Shown: positions 1-5,660, counted from the stretch's first letter. The stretch: 7,860 nt of DNA from Actinomycetes bacterium (GCA_023423215.1 JAFAFZ010000222.1:1-7860), one strand, 5' to 3'. The notes: a model not told the origin generated them from the sequence alone. A program made the numbers and translations.

Positions 1-191
1 GTGACGATCGGCCAGATCGACCCGAGCAGGACGGCGGCGGCCAGCCCGCCCCAGACCAGGCCGGCGACCGACGGGTCGGCCACGGCGATGCCGAGCGCGA
101 AGGGGACGGCGAGGATCGCGACGGTGACGACGCCGAACACCGTCGGACGGACGGCGGTGCCGCTCCTGGCGATCGTTCGGGGTCGGCTCAC
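1..191 (-). CDS. Partial membrane protein, probable DUF58 family (N-terminal 63 residues)
   Basis: Only the first 63 residues are visible because the gene runs off the left edge. The chosen start is the GTG at 189-191, with a GAGGG ribosome-binding-like stretch at 204-208, a rather long 12 nt away. The start lies 7 nt after the MoxR stop codon. The fragment has a short basic N-terminus (MSRPRTIARS) and two predicted membrane helices at about residues 18-37 and 43-62. MoxR ATPases are commonly followed by a DUF58 protein, which has two N-terminal helices before a cytoplasmic VWA-like domain, so that is the likely identity. The diagnostic DUF58 domain itself is outside the window. The helices are seen; the family is inferred from gene order. 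Confidence 0.7.
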   Translation of the reverse strand, partial: MSRPRTIARSGTAVRPTVFGVVTVAILAVPFALGIAVADPSVAGLVWGGLAAAVLLGSIWPIV

Positions 192-198
192 CGTCGGG

Positions 199-1152
199 TC
201 ACACCCTCGGGACCGGCACCTGGGACAGCAGCCACGCCAGGGTCTCCGAGGCAGCGGCGGTGTCGACGCGGCCGGCGACCATCACGCGGTGGGCGAAGGC
301 CGCGACGAAGACCGCCTGCACGTCGTCGGGGGTCACGTAGTCGCGACCGGCCACGACGGCGTGGGCGCGGGCCAGGTGCACGAGCCCGGATGACGCGCGG
401 GGCGAGGCGCCCTGGCTCAGGCGTGCGTCCTGGCGGGTGGCGTCGGTCAGGTCGAGCACGTACTCGACGACCTTGTCGTGGAGGAAGGTCCCGGCGGTCG
501 AGGCGATGGCCGCTGCGACCTCGTGGGGTGTGGTGACGGGGACGAGCTCGTCGAGGACGTCGACGCCGCCCGCGCCGGTGACGATCTCGCGTTCGGCCGC
601 ACGGTCGGGGAGGCCGAGCGAGATGACGAGCGCGAAGCGGTCGAGCTGGCTCTCGGGGAGCGGGAAGGTGCCGACCTGGCCGAACGGGTTCTGGGTGGCG
701 ATGCAGAAGAAGGGGACGGGCAGGGGCCAGGTGGTGCCGTCGATGCTGACCTGGTGCTCCTCCATGGGCTGGAGCAGGGCGGCCTGGGTGCGGGGCGAGG
801 CGCGGTTGATCTCGTCGACCAGGACGACGTTGCCGAAGACGGGGCCGCGGCGGAACTGCCACTCGCCGGTGTCGGGGCGGAAGACCGAGGTGCCGGTCAG
901 GTCGCTCGGGAGCTGGGCGGGCGTGCACTGGACACGGCCGAAGGTGCCACCGATGGCGGCGGCGAGGCTCTTGGCGAGCAGGGTCTTGCCGGTGCCGGGG
1001 AGGTCCTCGACGAGCAGGTGACCGCCCCCCAGGAGCGTAGCGATGGCGAGGTCGATCGCCGCGGGCTTGCCGCGCACGGTCGTGGTGACCGCGTCGCGCA
1101 CGGCGGCGGCGACCTCTTGCGGGGTTCTCGTGGTGGAGGCTGACGGGTCCAT
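199..1152 (-). CDS. MoxR-family AAA+ ATPase
   Basis: A 317-residue AAA+ ATPase of the MoxR group, which are cytoplasmic chaperone-like ATPases thought to help mature or regulate VWA-domain partner proteins. Visible motifs, numbered from the ATG at 1152, are Walker A LPGTGKT (51-57), Walker B VVLVDEIN (109-116), sensor 1 IATQNP (151-156), an ESQLDRF arginine-finger region (167-173) and sensor 2 GASPRAS (248-254). The MoxR-typical LLQPMEE segment follows Walker B. Length fits the family (about 310-330 residues). An in-frame ATG at 1212 would add 20 His/Arg-rich residues without family character and has no good ribosome-binding site. The ATG at 1152 has GAAGAG just upstream, although close. The downstream gene starts 7 nt after the stop, so the two are almost certainly co-transcribed. 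The substrate is unknown. Confidence 0.95.
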   Translation of the reverse strand: MDPSASTTRTPQEVAAAVRDAVTTTVRGKPAAIDLAIATLLGGGHLLVEDLPGTGKTLLAKSLAAAIGGTFGRVQCTPAQLPSDLTGTSVFRPDTGEWQFRRGPVFGNVVLVDEINRASPRTQAALLQPMEEHQVSIDGTTWPLPVPFFCIATQNPFGQVGTFPLPESQLDRFALVISLGLPDRAAEREIVTGAGGVDVLDELVPVTTPHEVAAAIASTAGTFLHDKVVEYVLDLTDATRQDARLSQGASPRASSGLVHLARAHAVVAGRDYVTPDDVQAVFVAAFAHRVMVAGRVDTAAASETLAWLLSQVPVPRV

Positions 1153-1269
1153 CGCTCTTCGGTGGTGACTGTGGTGGTCCGGGTGATGACCGCGGCCGAT
1201 GCGGCGCTCCATGATGGCCGCTGGAGGGCGTCGTGCTCAGTGCGGGCGCCTCGTGGTGGTTCGTGAGCG

Positions 1270-1467
1270 CCCGAGTAGCGACGAATCGGCAGACGATCGG
1301 CACCCGAGGACAGCCCCACCACCCGCCGCGCCCGAGTAGCAACGAATCGTCGAACAAGCGGCGGCCCCACCACGACGCCCCGAGCACCCGCGCCCGAGTA
1401 GCGACGAATCGTCGAACAAGCGGCGACAGGGGCGAGCTGGCGTTCAGTTGTCCGAGTAGCGACGAAT
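1270..1467 (+). repeat. Cluster of four direct short repeats, about 60 bp apart
   Basis: Four copies of the core CCGAGTAGCGACGAATCG begin at 1271, 1332, 1394 and 1452, i.e. 61, 62 and 58 bp apart. Copies at 1326-1363 and 1388-1425 are identical over 38 bp except one base (a1341 versus g1403), including a shared GAACAAGCGGCG tail. The first copy diverges after the core and the fourth ends at GACGAAT (1467). Part of the intervening DNA is also shared (GCCCCACCAC near 1314 and 1364), so this is an imperfect tandem unit of about 60 bp. It occupies most of the gap between the divergent MoxR gene and the winged-helix gene. No other function is visible in the rest of the 1153-1528 gap. Confidence 0.95.
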
Positions 1468-1528
1468 ACCCCCGCACCGGGCCGGGCTGCCCGCTGACGA
1501 GTCGAGCCGCCGCGTCGATGCTCCGAGG

Positions 1529-1891
1529 ATGACGAAGCGAACCCGGGCCGACTACCTCCGATGGCTGCAGCCGCACGATCTGCGCGGCCGCAACCTGCGC
1601 TACTCGCTGCTCACCCTGTTGTGGCAAGCGGGGCGACCGTGCTCGATCACCGAGCTCGTGCGGCAGCTCGAGGAGCTCGGGCTCGTGATCGGCGGTGCCA
1701 ACCCGGTCAAGACGGTCGGCGACGTGCTGCGGTGGGAGACGACCAAGGGCCGCGTCGTGCGGGTCGGGCGAGGGCGCTACGAGGCGCTGCCGAGGCCCGA
1801 GTCGACCACCCGCCGCCACGCCACCCGCCTGCGGGACCTGGTCGACGAGGGCCGGCGTCGGCGGCAGGCGGCCGCGGACGACGCCGCATGA
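1529..1891 (+). CDS. Small winged-helix-like DNA-binding protein, repeat-flanked
   Basis: A 120-residue basic protein without a family I can name with certainty. The middle reads as a winged helix: helix 1 about 24-33 (RYSLLTLLWQ), helix 2 about 40-50 (ITELVRQLEEL), a possible recognition helix about 60-71 (VKTVGDVLRWE), then a basic two-strand wing about 72-86 (TKGRVVRVGRGRYEAL). The C-terminal 30 residues are Arg/Ala-rich and probably helical. Third codon positions are strongly G/C, supporting real coding. The ATG has GAGG directly against it, too close for a normal ribosome-binding site, so leaderless translation or a slightly different start is possible. Four direct repeats lie upstream and two inverted copies begin 2 nt after the stop. 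A regulator or repeat-binding role is inference. No catalytic motif of a transposase or nuclease is visible. Confidence 0.8.
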   Translation: MTKRTRADYLRWLQPHDLRGRNLRYSLLTLLWQAGRPCSITELVRQLEELGLVIGGANPVKTVGDVLRWETTKGRVVRVGRGRYEALPRPESTTRRHATRLRDLVDEGRRRRQAAADDAA

Positions 1892-1892
1892 G

Positions 1893-1983
1893 CGACGATT
1901 CGTCGCTACTCGAACACGCACACCGGCCCACGCACCCAGGGCCACATGCCCGACGATTCGTCGCTACTCGGACACGCACACCG
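1893..1983 (-). repeat. Two copies of the same short repeat, inverted relative to the first cluster
   Basis: Copies at 1893-1912 and 1951-1970 read CGACGATTCGTCGCTACTCG, the exact reverse complement of the upstream element. The match between them extends to 1925 and 1983 (33 bp) with one mismatch (a1913 versus g1971). Their spacing is 58 bp, like the upstream cluster. The first copy begins 2 nt after the stop codon of the winged-helix gene. The second overlaps a spurious upstream extension of the next membrane-protein gene. Confidence 0.95.
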
Positions 1984-2059
1984 CCCACCCACCCCCCACC
2001 CGCACCGTTCACCCGGTGTTCGCTCGCGGTTGGCCCCAGCGCCGGACCACCTCGCGACG

Positions 2060-2374
2060 ATGCACCCCATGGCCGTGTACGGACCCAACGGCGACGCGGC
2101 GTTCCTCGCATCGGCCCGTGAGCGGCAACAGCGGGCCCAGTCCCTCGGTCAGGCGAGCATCGCCTGGATCGGCTGGCTGGTCGCCGCCCCGCTGGCCGTC
2201 GTCGGCATCCTCGGCGACTCGGCCATCCTCTGGATCCCCGGTCTGCTCGGACTCGCCGCCCTCACCGCCTGGGCCCTCCACCAGCGGGCCGAGCGCCGTC
2301 GCTGGCAGCGCATGGCTCGACGCCTCGCCGAGCAGACCGCTCTGCAGCACAGCTCGGCCCGGCCACGCCACTGA
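2060..2374 (+). CDS. Small two-helix membrane protein, unknown function
   Basis: A 104-residue protein with no family I recognise. It starts with a short soluble segment (residues 1-32), followed by two predicted membrane helices at about 34-52 (IAWIGWLVAAPLAVVGILG) and 56-74, then a strongly basic amphipathic tail (QRAERRRWQRMARR, about 75-88). Both ends are probably cytoplasmic. Third-position G/C use supports coding from about 2060 onward. An in-frame ATG at 1946 would add a 38-residue extension that is merely the translated repeat plus Pro/His-rich sequence, so I reject it. ATG 2060 and ATG 2069 are both possible and neither has a clear ribosome-binding site. The stop codon lies inside a 12 bp tandem duplication, which places a second in-frame TGA at 2384. 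Confidence 0.72.
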   Translation: MHPMAVYGPNGDAAFLASARERQQRAQSLGQASIAWIGWLVAAPLAVVGILGDSAILWIPGLLGLAALTAWALHQRAERRRWQRMARRLAEQTALQHSSARPRH

Positions 2375-2393
2375 TCACGCCACTGATCACGCC
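2364..2393. repeat. 12 bp tandem duplication across a stop codon
   Basis: CACGCCACTGAT occurs at 2364-2375 and again exactly at 2376-2387, with a third half copy to 2393. It spans the stop of the small membrane protein, giving two in-frame TGA codons 12 nt apart. Confidence 0.9.
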
Positions 2394-2402
2394 GCTGGCG
2401 CG

Positions 2403-2438
2403 CCACCGCCGCCCCGGGGCTTCCCCGAGCGGCGGTGG
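2403..2438. terminator. Two-way hairpin terminator between convergent genes
   Basis: CCACCGCCGC (2403-2412) pairs perfectly with GCGGCGGTGG (2429-2438), and an inner GGGG/CCCC stem (2416-2419 with 2423-2426) has a CTT loop. It sits between the converging ends of the genes at 2060-2374 and 2471-3160. There is no T tract, as is common for GC-rich actinobacterial terminators. Confidence 0.8.
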
Positions 2439-2470
2439 GTTCGGCTGGCGGTTCCGAGGTGTTCGAGCGG

Positions 2471-3160
2471 TCAGGCGGGAGCGCCCGCCGGGCGCCCCTG
2501 GCGCCCCTGCCGGCGCAGGTGCACCAGACCCATGACCACCAGGACCACCATCGCAGCAGCTGCACCGAAGGCGACCCAGGCGGCGATCCCGGCGATCATG
2601 CCGATGGTCGACCAGGCGTAGCTCGACAGCAGCAGGCCGCGCAGGGTCTCGCCCTTGAAGAGCGTGTCCCGCTGCGCCTTCAGCTGATCGGCGGTCGCCT
2701 GCAGCTCGGCGATCTCGTCCGCCGGCGCACCGGCCTCCTCCGCCGCGGTCACCGCGGCTGCGGCACCTCGGTCGTCGATCTCGGAGTAGGTCTGCCCGTC
2801 GGCGATCCCGTCGAGGTGGCCGTCGATGTAGCTGGCGTACGCCTCCGCCTGCGATCCGGTCGTGACCTGCTCCCCGGCGTACTTCACCAGGTCGTCCCGA
2901 CCCTCTTCGCGGAGCTCGTCCTCGGCCGGGAAGAAGACGTTCTGCGACGACAGCTCGTCGTGCACGTAGTCGTTCGAGAACCCGGCTCCCCAGGCGAGCA
3001 AGCCGCCGGCGACCAGCAGCACCGCTGCGGTCACCGCACCGAACCCGATCAGCACCTTGTCGATCGTGCGGCGGTGGAGCTGGACGACGTCGTCGTCCTT
3101 CGTCGGTGCATCCACTGCGCCCACCTCCTCGTCCGTCGGAGCGGAGAGCGTGTCCAACAT
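2471..3160 (-). CDS. Two-helix membrane protein with a large central domain, unknown function
   Basis: A 229-residue protein I cannot assign to a named family. An acidic N-terminal tail (1-30) precedes a predicted helix at about 36-59 (VLIGFGAVTAAVLLVAGGLL region). A central segment of about 125 residues (60-184), rich in Asp, Glu and Ala, includes a likely helical or coiled stretch (EIAELQATADQLKAQRD, 149-165). A second helix lies at about 185-213, and the tail is short and basic (RRQGRQGR). The topology suggests an extracytoplasmic central domain with both ends inside. The ATG at 3160 is well supported by GGAGG five bases upstream. It stands alone between two hairpins (2403-2438 downstream, 3302-3358 upstream), so it is probably transcribed by itself. 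Confidence 0.88.
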   Translation of the reverse strand: MLDTLSAPTDEEVGAVDAPTKDDDVVQLHRRTIDKVLIGFGAVTAAVLLVAGGLLAWGAGFSNDYVHDELSSQNVFFPAEDELREEGRDDLVKYAGEQVTTGSQAEAYASYIDGHLDGIADGQTYSEIDDRGAAAAVTAAEEAGAPADEIAELQATADQLKAQRDTLFKGETLRGLLLSSYAWSTIGMIAGIAAWVAFGAAAAMVVLVVMGLVHLRRQGRQGRPAGAPA

Positions 3161-3301
3161 GATGACCTCCAGTCCCGGCCGGTCCTCCGGGGGCTTGCCC
3201 CTCGGTCTCCCGGCCTCGAACCCACCGTACGAACCGGCGCTCCCGGCTCACAGGGTCCAAGGTCCCAAGGTGGGCAGTGACTCCGCAACGAGCCGTCCCG
3301 A

Positions 3302-3358
3302 GCCGAAGCCTGCGTCGCTGAGCGACGACATCTGCCGCAGGGCGACGCAGGCTCCGGC
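3302..3358 (-). terminator. Long hairpin downstream of the metallothionein-like gene, with alternative pairing
   Basis: AGCCTGCGTCGC (3307-3318) is a perfect 12 bp inverted match to GCGACGCAGGCT (3342-3353). After one mismatch, GCCG (3302-3305) pairs with CGGC (3355-3358). The 23 nt loop contains GCGACG (3322-3327), which can pair with CGTCGC (3313-3318) to form a competing small hairpin. It lies about 40 bp past the stop of the minus-strand gene at 3394-3642, so a terminator is the likeliest role. No T tract follows on either strand. Confidence 0.7.
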
Positions 3359-3393
3359 CTACGTGGCCAGCGAATCGCCTCGTACCGCGGCGG

Positions 3394-3642
3394 TCAGGCG
3401 TGGGTCTCCACGCGGTCCTGCGCCGCCTCCGCACCGGTCGCATGGCGAGCACAGTGGGCGCAGCAGAAGAACTGCCCGTCCACCTCGGTGCCGTGGCCGA
3501 TGACCTTGCACTGGCAGTGCTCGCAGATCGGCGCCATCAGGTGGATCGCGCACTCGAAGCTGTCGAACACGTGTCGCTGTCCGGCGGCGATCACCTCGAA
3601 CGCCTTGTCGTAGTCGTTCCCACACACCTCGCACTCGGCCAT
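3394..3642 (-). CDS. Small Cys/His-rich metal-binding protein, prokaryotic metallothionein-like
   Basis: An 82-residue protein with nine cysteines (4, 7, 31, 40, 43, 45, 60, 61, 64) and several histidines (24, 34, 42, 50, 63, 67). An N-terminal CxxC (CEVC) and a C-terminal CEHCQCKVIGHG...FFCCAHC block resemble the zinc-finger-like fold of bacterial metallothioneins (SmtA type), preceded by a ribbon-like module. It probably binds zinc or related metals in the cytoplasm. The ATG at 3642 has GAGGTGA just upstream and begins the conserved MAECEVCG sequence. The longer in-frame start at 3744 would run through the terminator at 3734-3760 and is rejected. A 10 bp palindrome CCCGATCGGG (3673-3682), about 30 bp upstream, could be an operator, but this is speculative. 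A TRASH/zinc-ribbon protein unrelated to metallothionein remains possible. Confidence 0.85.
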   Translation of the reverse strand: MAECEVCGNDYDKAFEVIAAGQRHVFDSFECAIHLMAPICEHCQCKVIGHGTEVDGQFFCCAHCARHATGAEAAQDRVETHA

Positions 3643-3733
3643 GACGTCACCTCGGTCGTCCGTCCTGCGGCACCCGATCGGGCACCCTCGAACCCGTACC
3701 CAGGACAACGACGTCGGAACCGGCCGAACGCGA

Positions 3734-3760
3734 CGGAGCCCCACCGATGGTGGGGCTCCG
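3734..3760 (-). terminator. Intrinsic-type hairpin downstream of hsp20
   Basis: CGGAGCCCCACC (3734-3745) and GGTGGGGCTCCG (3749-3760) form a perfect 12 bp stem with a GAT loop. It lies about 57 bp beyond the Hsp20 stop and upstream of the metallothionein-like gene, so it should end Hsp20 transcription. No T tract follows. Confidence 0.85.
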
Positions 3761-3816
3761 GCGAGGACAGGGCTCCAGCTCGCCAGCGGTGAGCCACCGG
3801 CCGGCCAAGCGGTCGA

Positions 3817-4302
3817 TCAGCTCTCGACCTTCTCGGCGCCGGTGGTCTCGGTGGCGTGCGCCCCCTGACCCTCACCCGCGAGCGGGGTCAGCGCGGGGTT
3901 CGACGCACCGGTCGCGATCTCGATCTTGCGGGACCTGGCCTTCTCGGCCACGGGCACCCTCAGGACGAGCACGCCGGCGTCGTAGCCGGCGCGGATGCGG
4001 TCGGTGTCGAGCGACTCGCCGAGCACGACCTGACGGCTGAAGACGCCACGAGGACGCTCGGCCGCGACCAGGTCGCCCTGGTGGTTCGCCGGCGCGGGGC
4101 GCTCGGCTCGGATCGTCACCACGTTGCGCTCGACGTCGATGTCGATCGAGTCGGCGTCCACGCCGGGCAGGTCCAGTTCGATGACGAACTCCTCGCCGTC
4201 GCGCCACGCGTCCATCGGCATGACGGTCGGCCGGGCGGAGGTACCCCAGAGCTGCTGGCTGAGGCGGTCGAGCTCTCGGAAGGGATCGGTCCTGATCAGC
4301 AT
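3817..4302 (-). CDS. hsp20: Hsp20 / alpha-crystallin small heat-shock protein
   Basis: A 161-residue small heat-shock protein, an ATP-independent cytoplasmic holdase that binds unfolding proteins in oligomers. The N-terminal arm (1-30, with the typical DPFRELDRL start) is followed by the alpha-crystallin domain at about 31-130. The domain opens with [18 protein letters not shown] and ends with the signature [19 protein letters not shown] (105-123) and KIEIA. The C-terminal tail (131-161) is flexible and acidic, without a clear IxI motif. The ATG at 4302 has GAAGGAG six bases upstream. A TTG at 4308 would add two residues but overlaps the spacer. A candidate promoter lies at 4398-4426, a structured leader precedes the gene and a strong hairpin follows it, so it appears to be expressed as a single gene. 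Family assignment is secure. Confidence 0.96.
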   Translation of the reverse strand: MLIRTDPFRELDRLSQQLWGTSARPTVMPMDAWRDGEEFVIELDLPGVDADSIDIDVERNVVTIRAERPAPANHQGDLVAAERPRGVFSRQVVLGESLDTDRIRAGYDAGVLVLRVPVAEKARSRKIEIATGASNPALTPLAGEGQGAHATETTGAEKVES

Positions 4303-4308
4303 GTTCAA

Positions 4309-4322
4309 CTCCTTCGCTGGAG
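4309..4322 (-). promoter_or_regulatory. Hairpin covering the hsp20 ribosome-binding site
   Basis: On the minus-strand transcript, CTCC and the Shine-Dalgarno GGAG can pair across an AGCGAA loop, directly before the ATG at 4302. The predicted leader of about 88 nt also holds CCGCCGGCGG (4367-4376) and a GGCG/CGCC stem (4335-4352). This is compatible with an RNA thermometer, which is known for small heat-shock genes, but the stem is only 4 bp. Confidence 0.35.
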
Positions 4323-4397
4323 GTGGATGGGGTCGGCGCCTCGAGGGTCGCCGCTGACGTCGTGTGCCGCCGGCGGGGGGATCAGCGACACGCCTTC

Positions 4398-4435
4398 AGC
4401 CTACGAACGAGACGGCAGTCCATCAACAAAGTTGA
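4398..4435 (-). promoter_or_regulatory. Candidate hsp20 promoter with overlapping palindrome
   Basis: Reading the minus strand, a -35-like TTGATG (4426-4421) and a -10-like TAGGCT (4403-4398) are separated by exactly 17 nt. Transcription would start near 4391. The palindrome TCAAC-TTT-GTTGA (4423-4435) overlaps the -35 box and could be an operator. It does not match HAIR (HspR) or CIRCE (HrcA) operators as I know them. Confidence 0.5.
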
Positions 4436-4466
4436 GCGCGTGACCATCACATCGCTGAAACCGATC

Positions 4467-5537
4467 TCAGGGTTGCGGCCAGACCTGCTGCGCGTCGGGG
4501 CTCGCCTCGTTCACCACGTACACCGCGGCGTCCGTCGCGATGATCTGACCGGGTGCGTGATCGGTCGGCGTCCAGGTGCCGTCGTCGCCGCGGACCATCA
4601 CGCCCGCAGGCGTCGAACCCACCACGGTGGAGCCGTCGGGTGCCCACCCCACCAGGCCGTGCCACTCCGACGGGTACGAGGTGCTCTGCGCTGCGGCCCG
4701 GTAGTTCGTCGGTACCGAGGTCCAGCGGTCCTCGAGGGGCAGGTAGCGCCACTCGGTGTCGGTCGCCGCGTCGAGCACCATCACCGACCTCGGCCCGCAC
4801 AGCTGCGCCTGATGGTCGGTCGTGATGCCCACCGGCGGGGCCGCGCCCGGGCGCCACCCGGCATCGACCTGGTCCAGATCGAGCACCTGGACCCACTCGA
4901 CCGGCGCGACGAGACCGGCGGCTCCCGACGAGCCGAGCGCGACCATCCCTGCCTCGGTCAGGCAGACCTGCCGTGCGCCCTCGGGCCACCCAGGCAGCGA
5001 CTGGACCCGCCCGGCGCGATCGACCTGGAAGAACTCGCCGCCGACCGACAACACGAAGCGCTCGCCCGCGCTTGGGTACGGAACCGTCTCGACCTCGGAG
5101 TTGATGCCGACGCGCGGCACGTCGAGGCGCCGCCACTCCGACCGGTCGTCCGAGAGCAGGAACAGTGCGAGCGGTCCGCCGTCGAGGCAGTCGCCCCAGC
5201 ACTCGGCGCCCCACGCCACGACGGTGTCGCCCAGCGAGTTGACGATGAAGTTGCCCCCGGCCGGCACCGGCACGAGATCGGCCCAGGTGCCGTCGACCCG
5301 GCGAACCTGCGGCGGCGCGCTGTCCGTCCCGTCGCCCAGCGCGACCAGGTCGTCACCCAGGCCGTCGGCGTTCGATGAGTACTCGGCGAACCACTCCGGC
5401 GGCTCGGTGCGCACGCTCATGTCGATGGCCGACGACTGCGGCGACCCGCACGCGACGAGCCACAGCGTCAGTCCGGCGAGCAGCCAGGGGTGCGCGCGCC
5501 GGGAGCGCACCACCCGTTCGATGGACTTCCACTCCAC
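4467..5537 (-). CDS. Secreted lipoprotein of unknown function, beta-propeller-like
   Basis: A 356-residue probable lipoprotein. A basic start (VVRSRRAHPW) precedes a hydrophobic stretch and a lipobox LVAC with the lipidated cysteine at residue 30, followed by a polar linker (GSPQSSAID). The mature part is beta-rich, with recurring Trp and Gly-Asp patterns such as GTWADLVPVP, SEWRRLDVP, TEWRYLPLEDRW and GTWTPTDHAPG, suggesting Kelch- or WD-like blades on the outer face of the membrane. It has four extra cysteines (AECWGDC, plus two isolated ones) that could form disulfides. The start is uncertain: GTG at 5537 is used here, while GTGs at 5513 and 5510 would shorten the signal peptide. None has a strong ribosome-binding site. 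The open frame continues upstream to 6509, but that part is antisense shadow of the peptidase. Fold assignment is tentative. Confidence 0.82.
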   Translation of the reverse strand: MEWKSIERVVRSRRAHPWLLAGLTLWLVACGSPQSSAIDMSVRTEPPEWFAEYSSNADGLGDDLVALGDGTDSAPPQVRRVDGTWADLVPVPAGGNFIVNSLGDTVVAWGAECWGDCLDGGPLALFLLSDDRSEWRRLDVPRVGINSEVETVPYPSAGERFVLSVGGEFFQVDRAGRVQSLPGWPEGARQVCLTEAGMVALGSSGAAGLVAPVEWVQVLDLDQVDAGWRPGAAPPVGITTDHQAQLCGPRSVMVLDAATDTEWRYLPLEDRWTSVPTNYRAAAQSTSYPSEWHGLVGWAPDGSTVVGSTPAGVMVRGDDGTWTPTDHAPGQIIATDAAVYVVNEASPDAQQVWPQP

Positions 5538-5598
5538 GCTGCCACGGTACCGACGGTCGACACCGACCTGCGCTGCGGGCGGGAGCACTCGCGAAGAA

Positions 5599-5660
5599 GC
5601 CCGCCCCTTCGTAGTCGACCATCGAGGCGGCGATTCCCCTGGGACATCGAAGGGGCGGGC
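5599..5660 (-). terminator. 13 bp inverted repeat between the peptidase and lipoprotein genes
   Basis: GCCCGCCCCTTCG (5599-5611) is perfectly complementary to CGAAGGGGCGGGC (5648-5660) across a 36 nt loop. It lies in the minus-strand gap 5538-5797, where it may terminate pilus-gene transcription or form part of the lipoprotein leader. The long loop makes a simple terminator less certain. Confidence 0.5.

Noticed and set aside
1270..1467. CRISPR array
   Set aside because: The regular repeats of about 60 bp look similar, but repeat copies diverge at their 3' ends, the intervening DNA is partly shared between units, a second cluster is inverted, and no cas genes are present.
1448..1469. Promoter inside the fourth repeat copy (TTGTCC and GAATAC)
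   Set aside because: The boxes are only 10 nt apart, too close for a sigma-70-type promoter.
188..1945. Long 585-residue minus-strand open frame
   Set aside because: It overlaps the MoxR gene in another frame and translates to Arg/Pro-rich low-complexity sequence plus repeat-derived peptides, typical of antisense or off-frame reading in GC-rich DNA.
2435..3280. Plus-strand open frame of 281 residues
   Set aside because: It is antisense to the membrane protein at 2471-3160, which has a strong ribosome-binding site and two clear helices.
4421..4440. HAIR (HspR) operator upstream of hsp20
   Set aside because: The half-sites run CTCAA...TTGAT, the reverse order of the HAIR consensus (CTTGAGT-N7-ACTCAAG), and the spacing differs.
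4323..5378. Plus-strand open frame of 351 residues
   Set aside because: It is antisense to the lipoprotein gene and has His/Arg-rich shadow composition.
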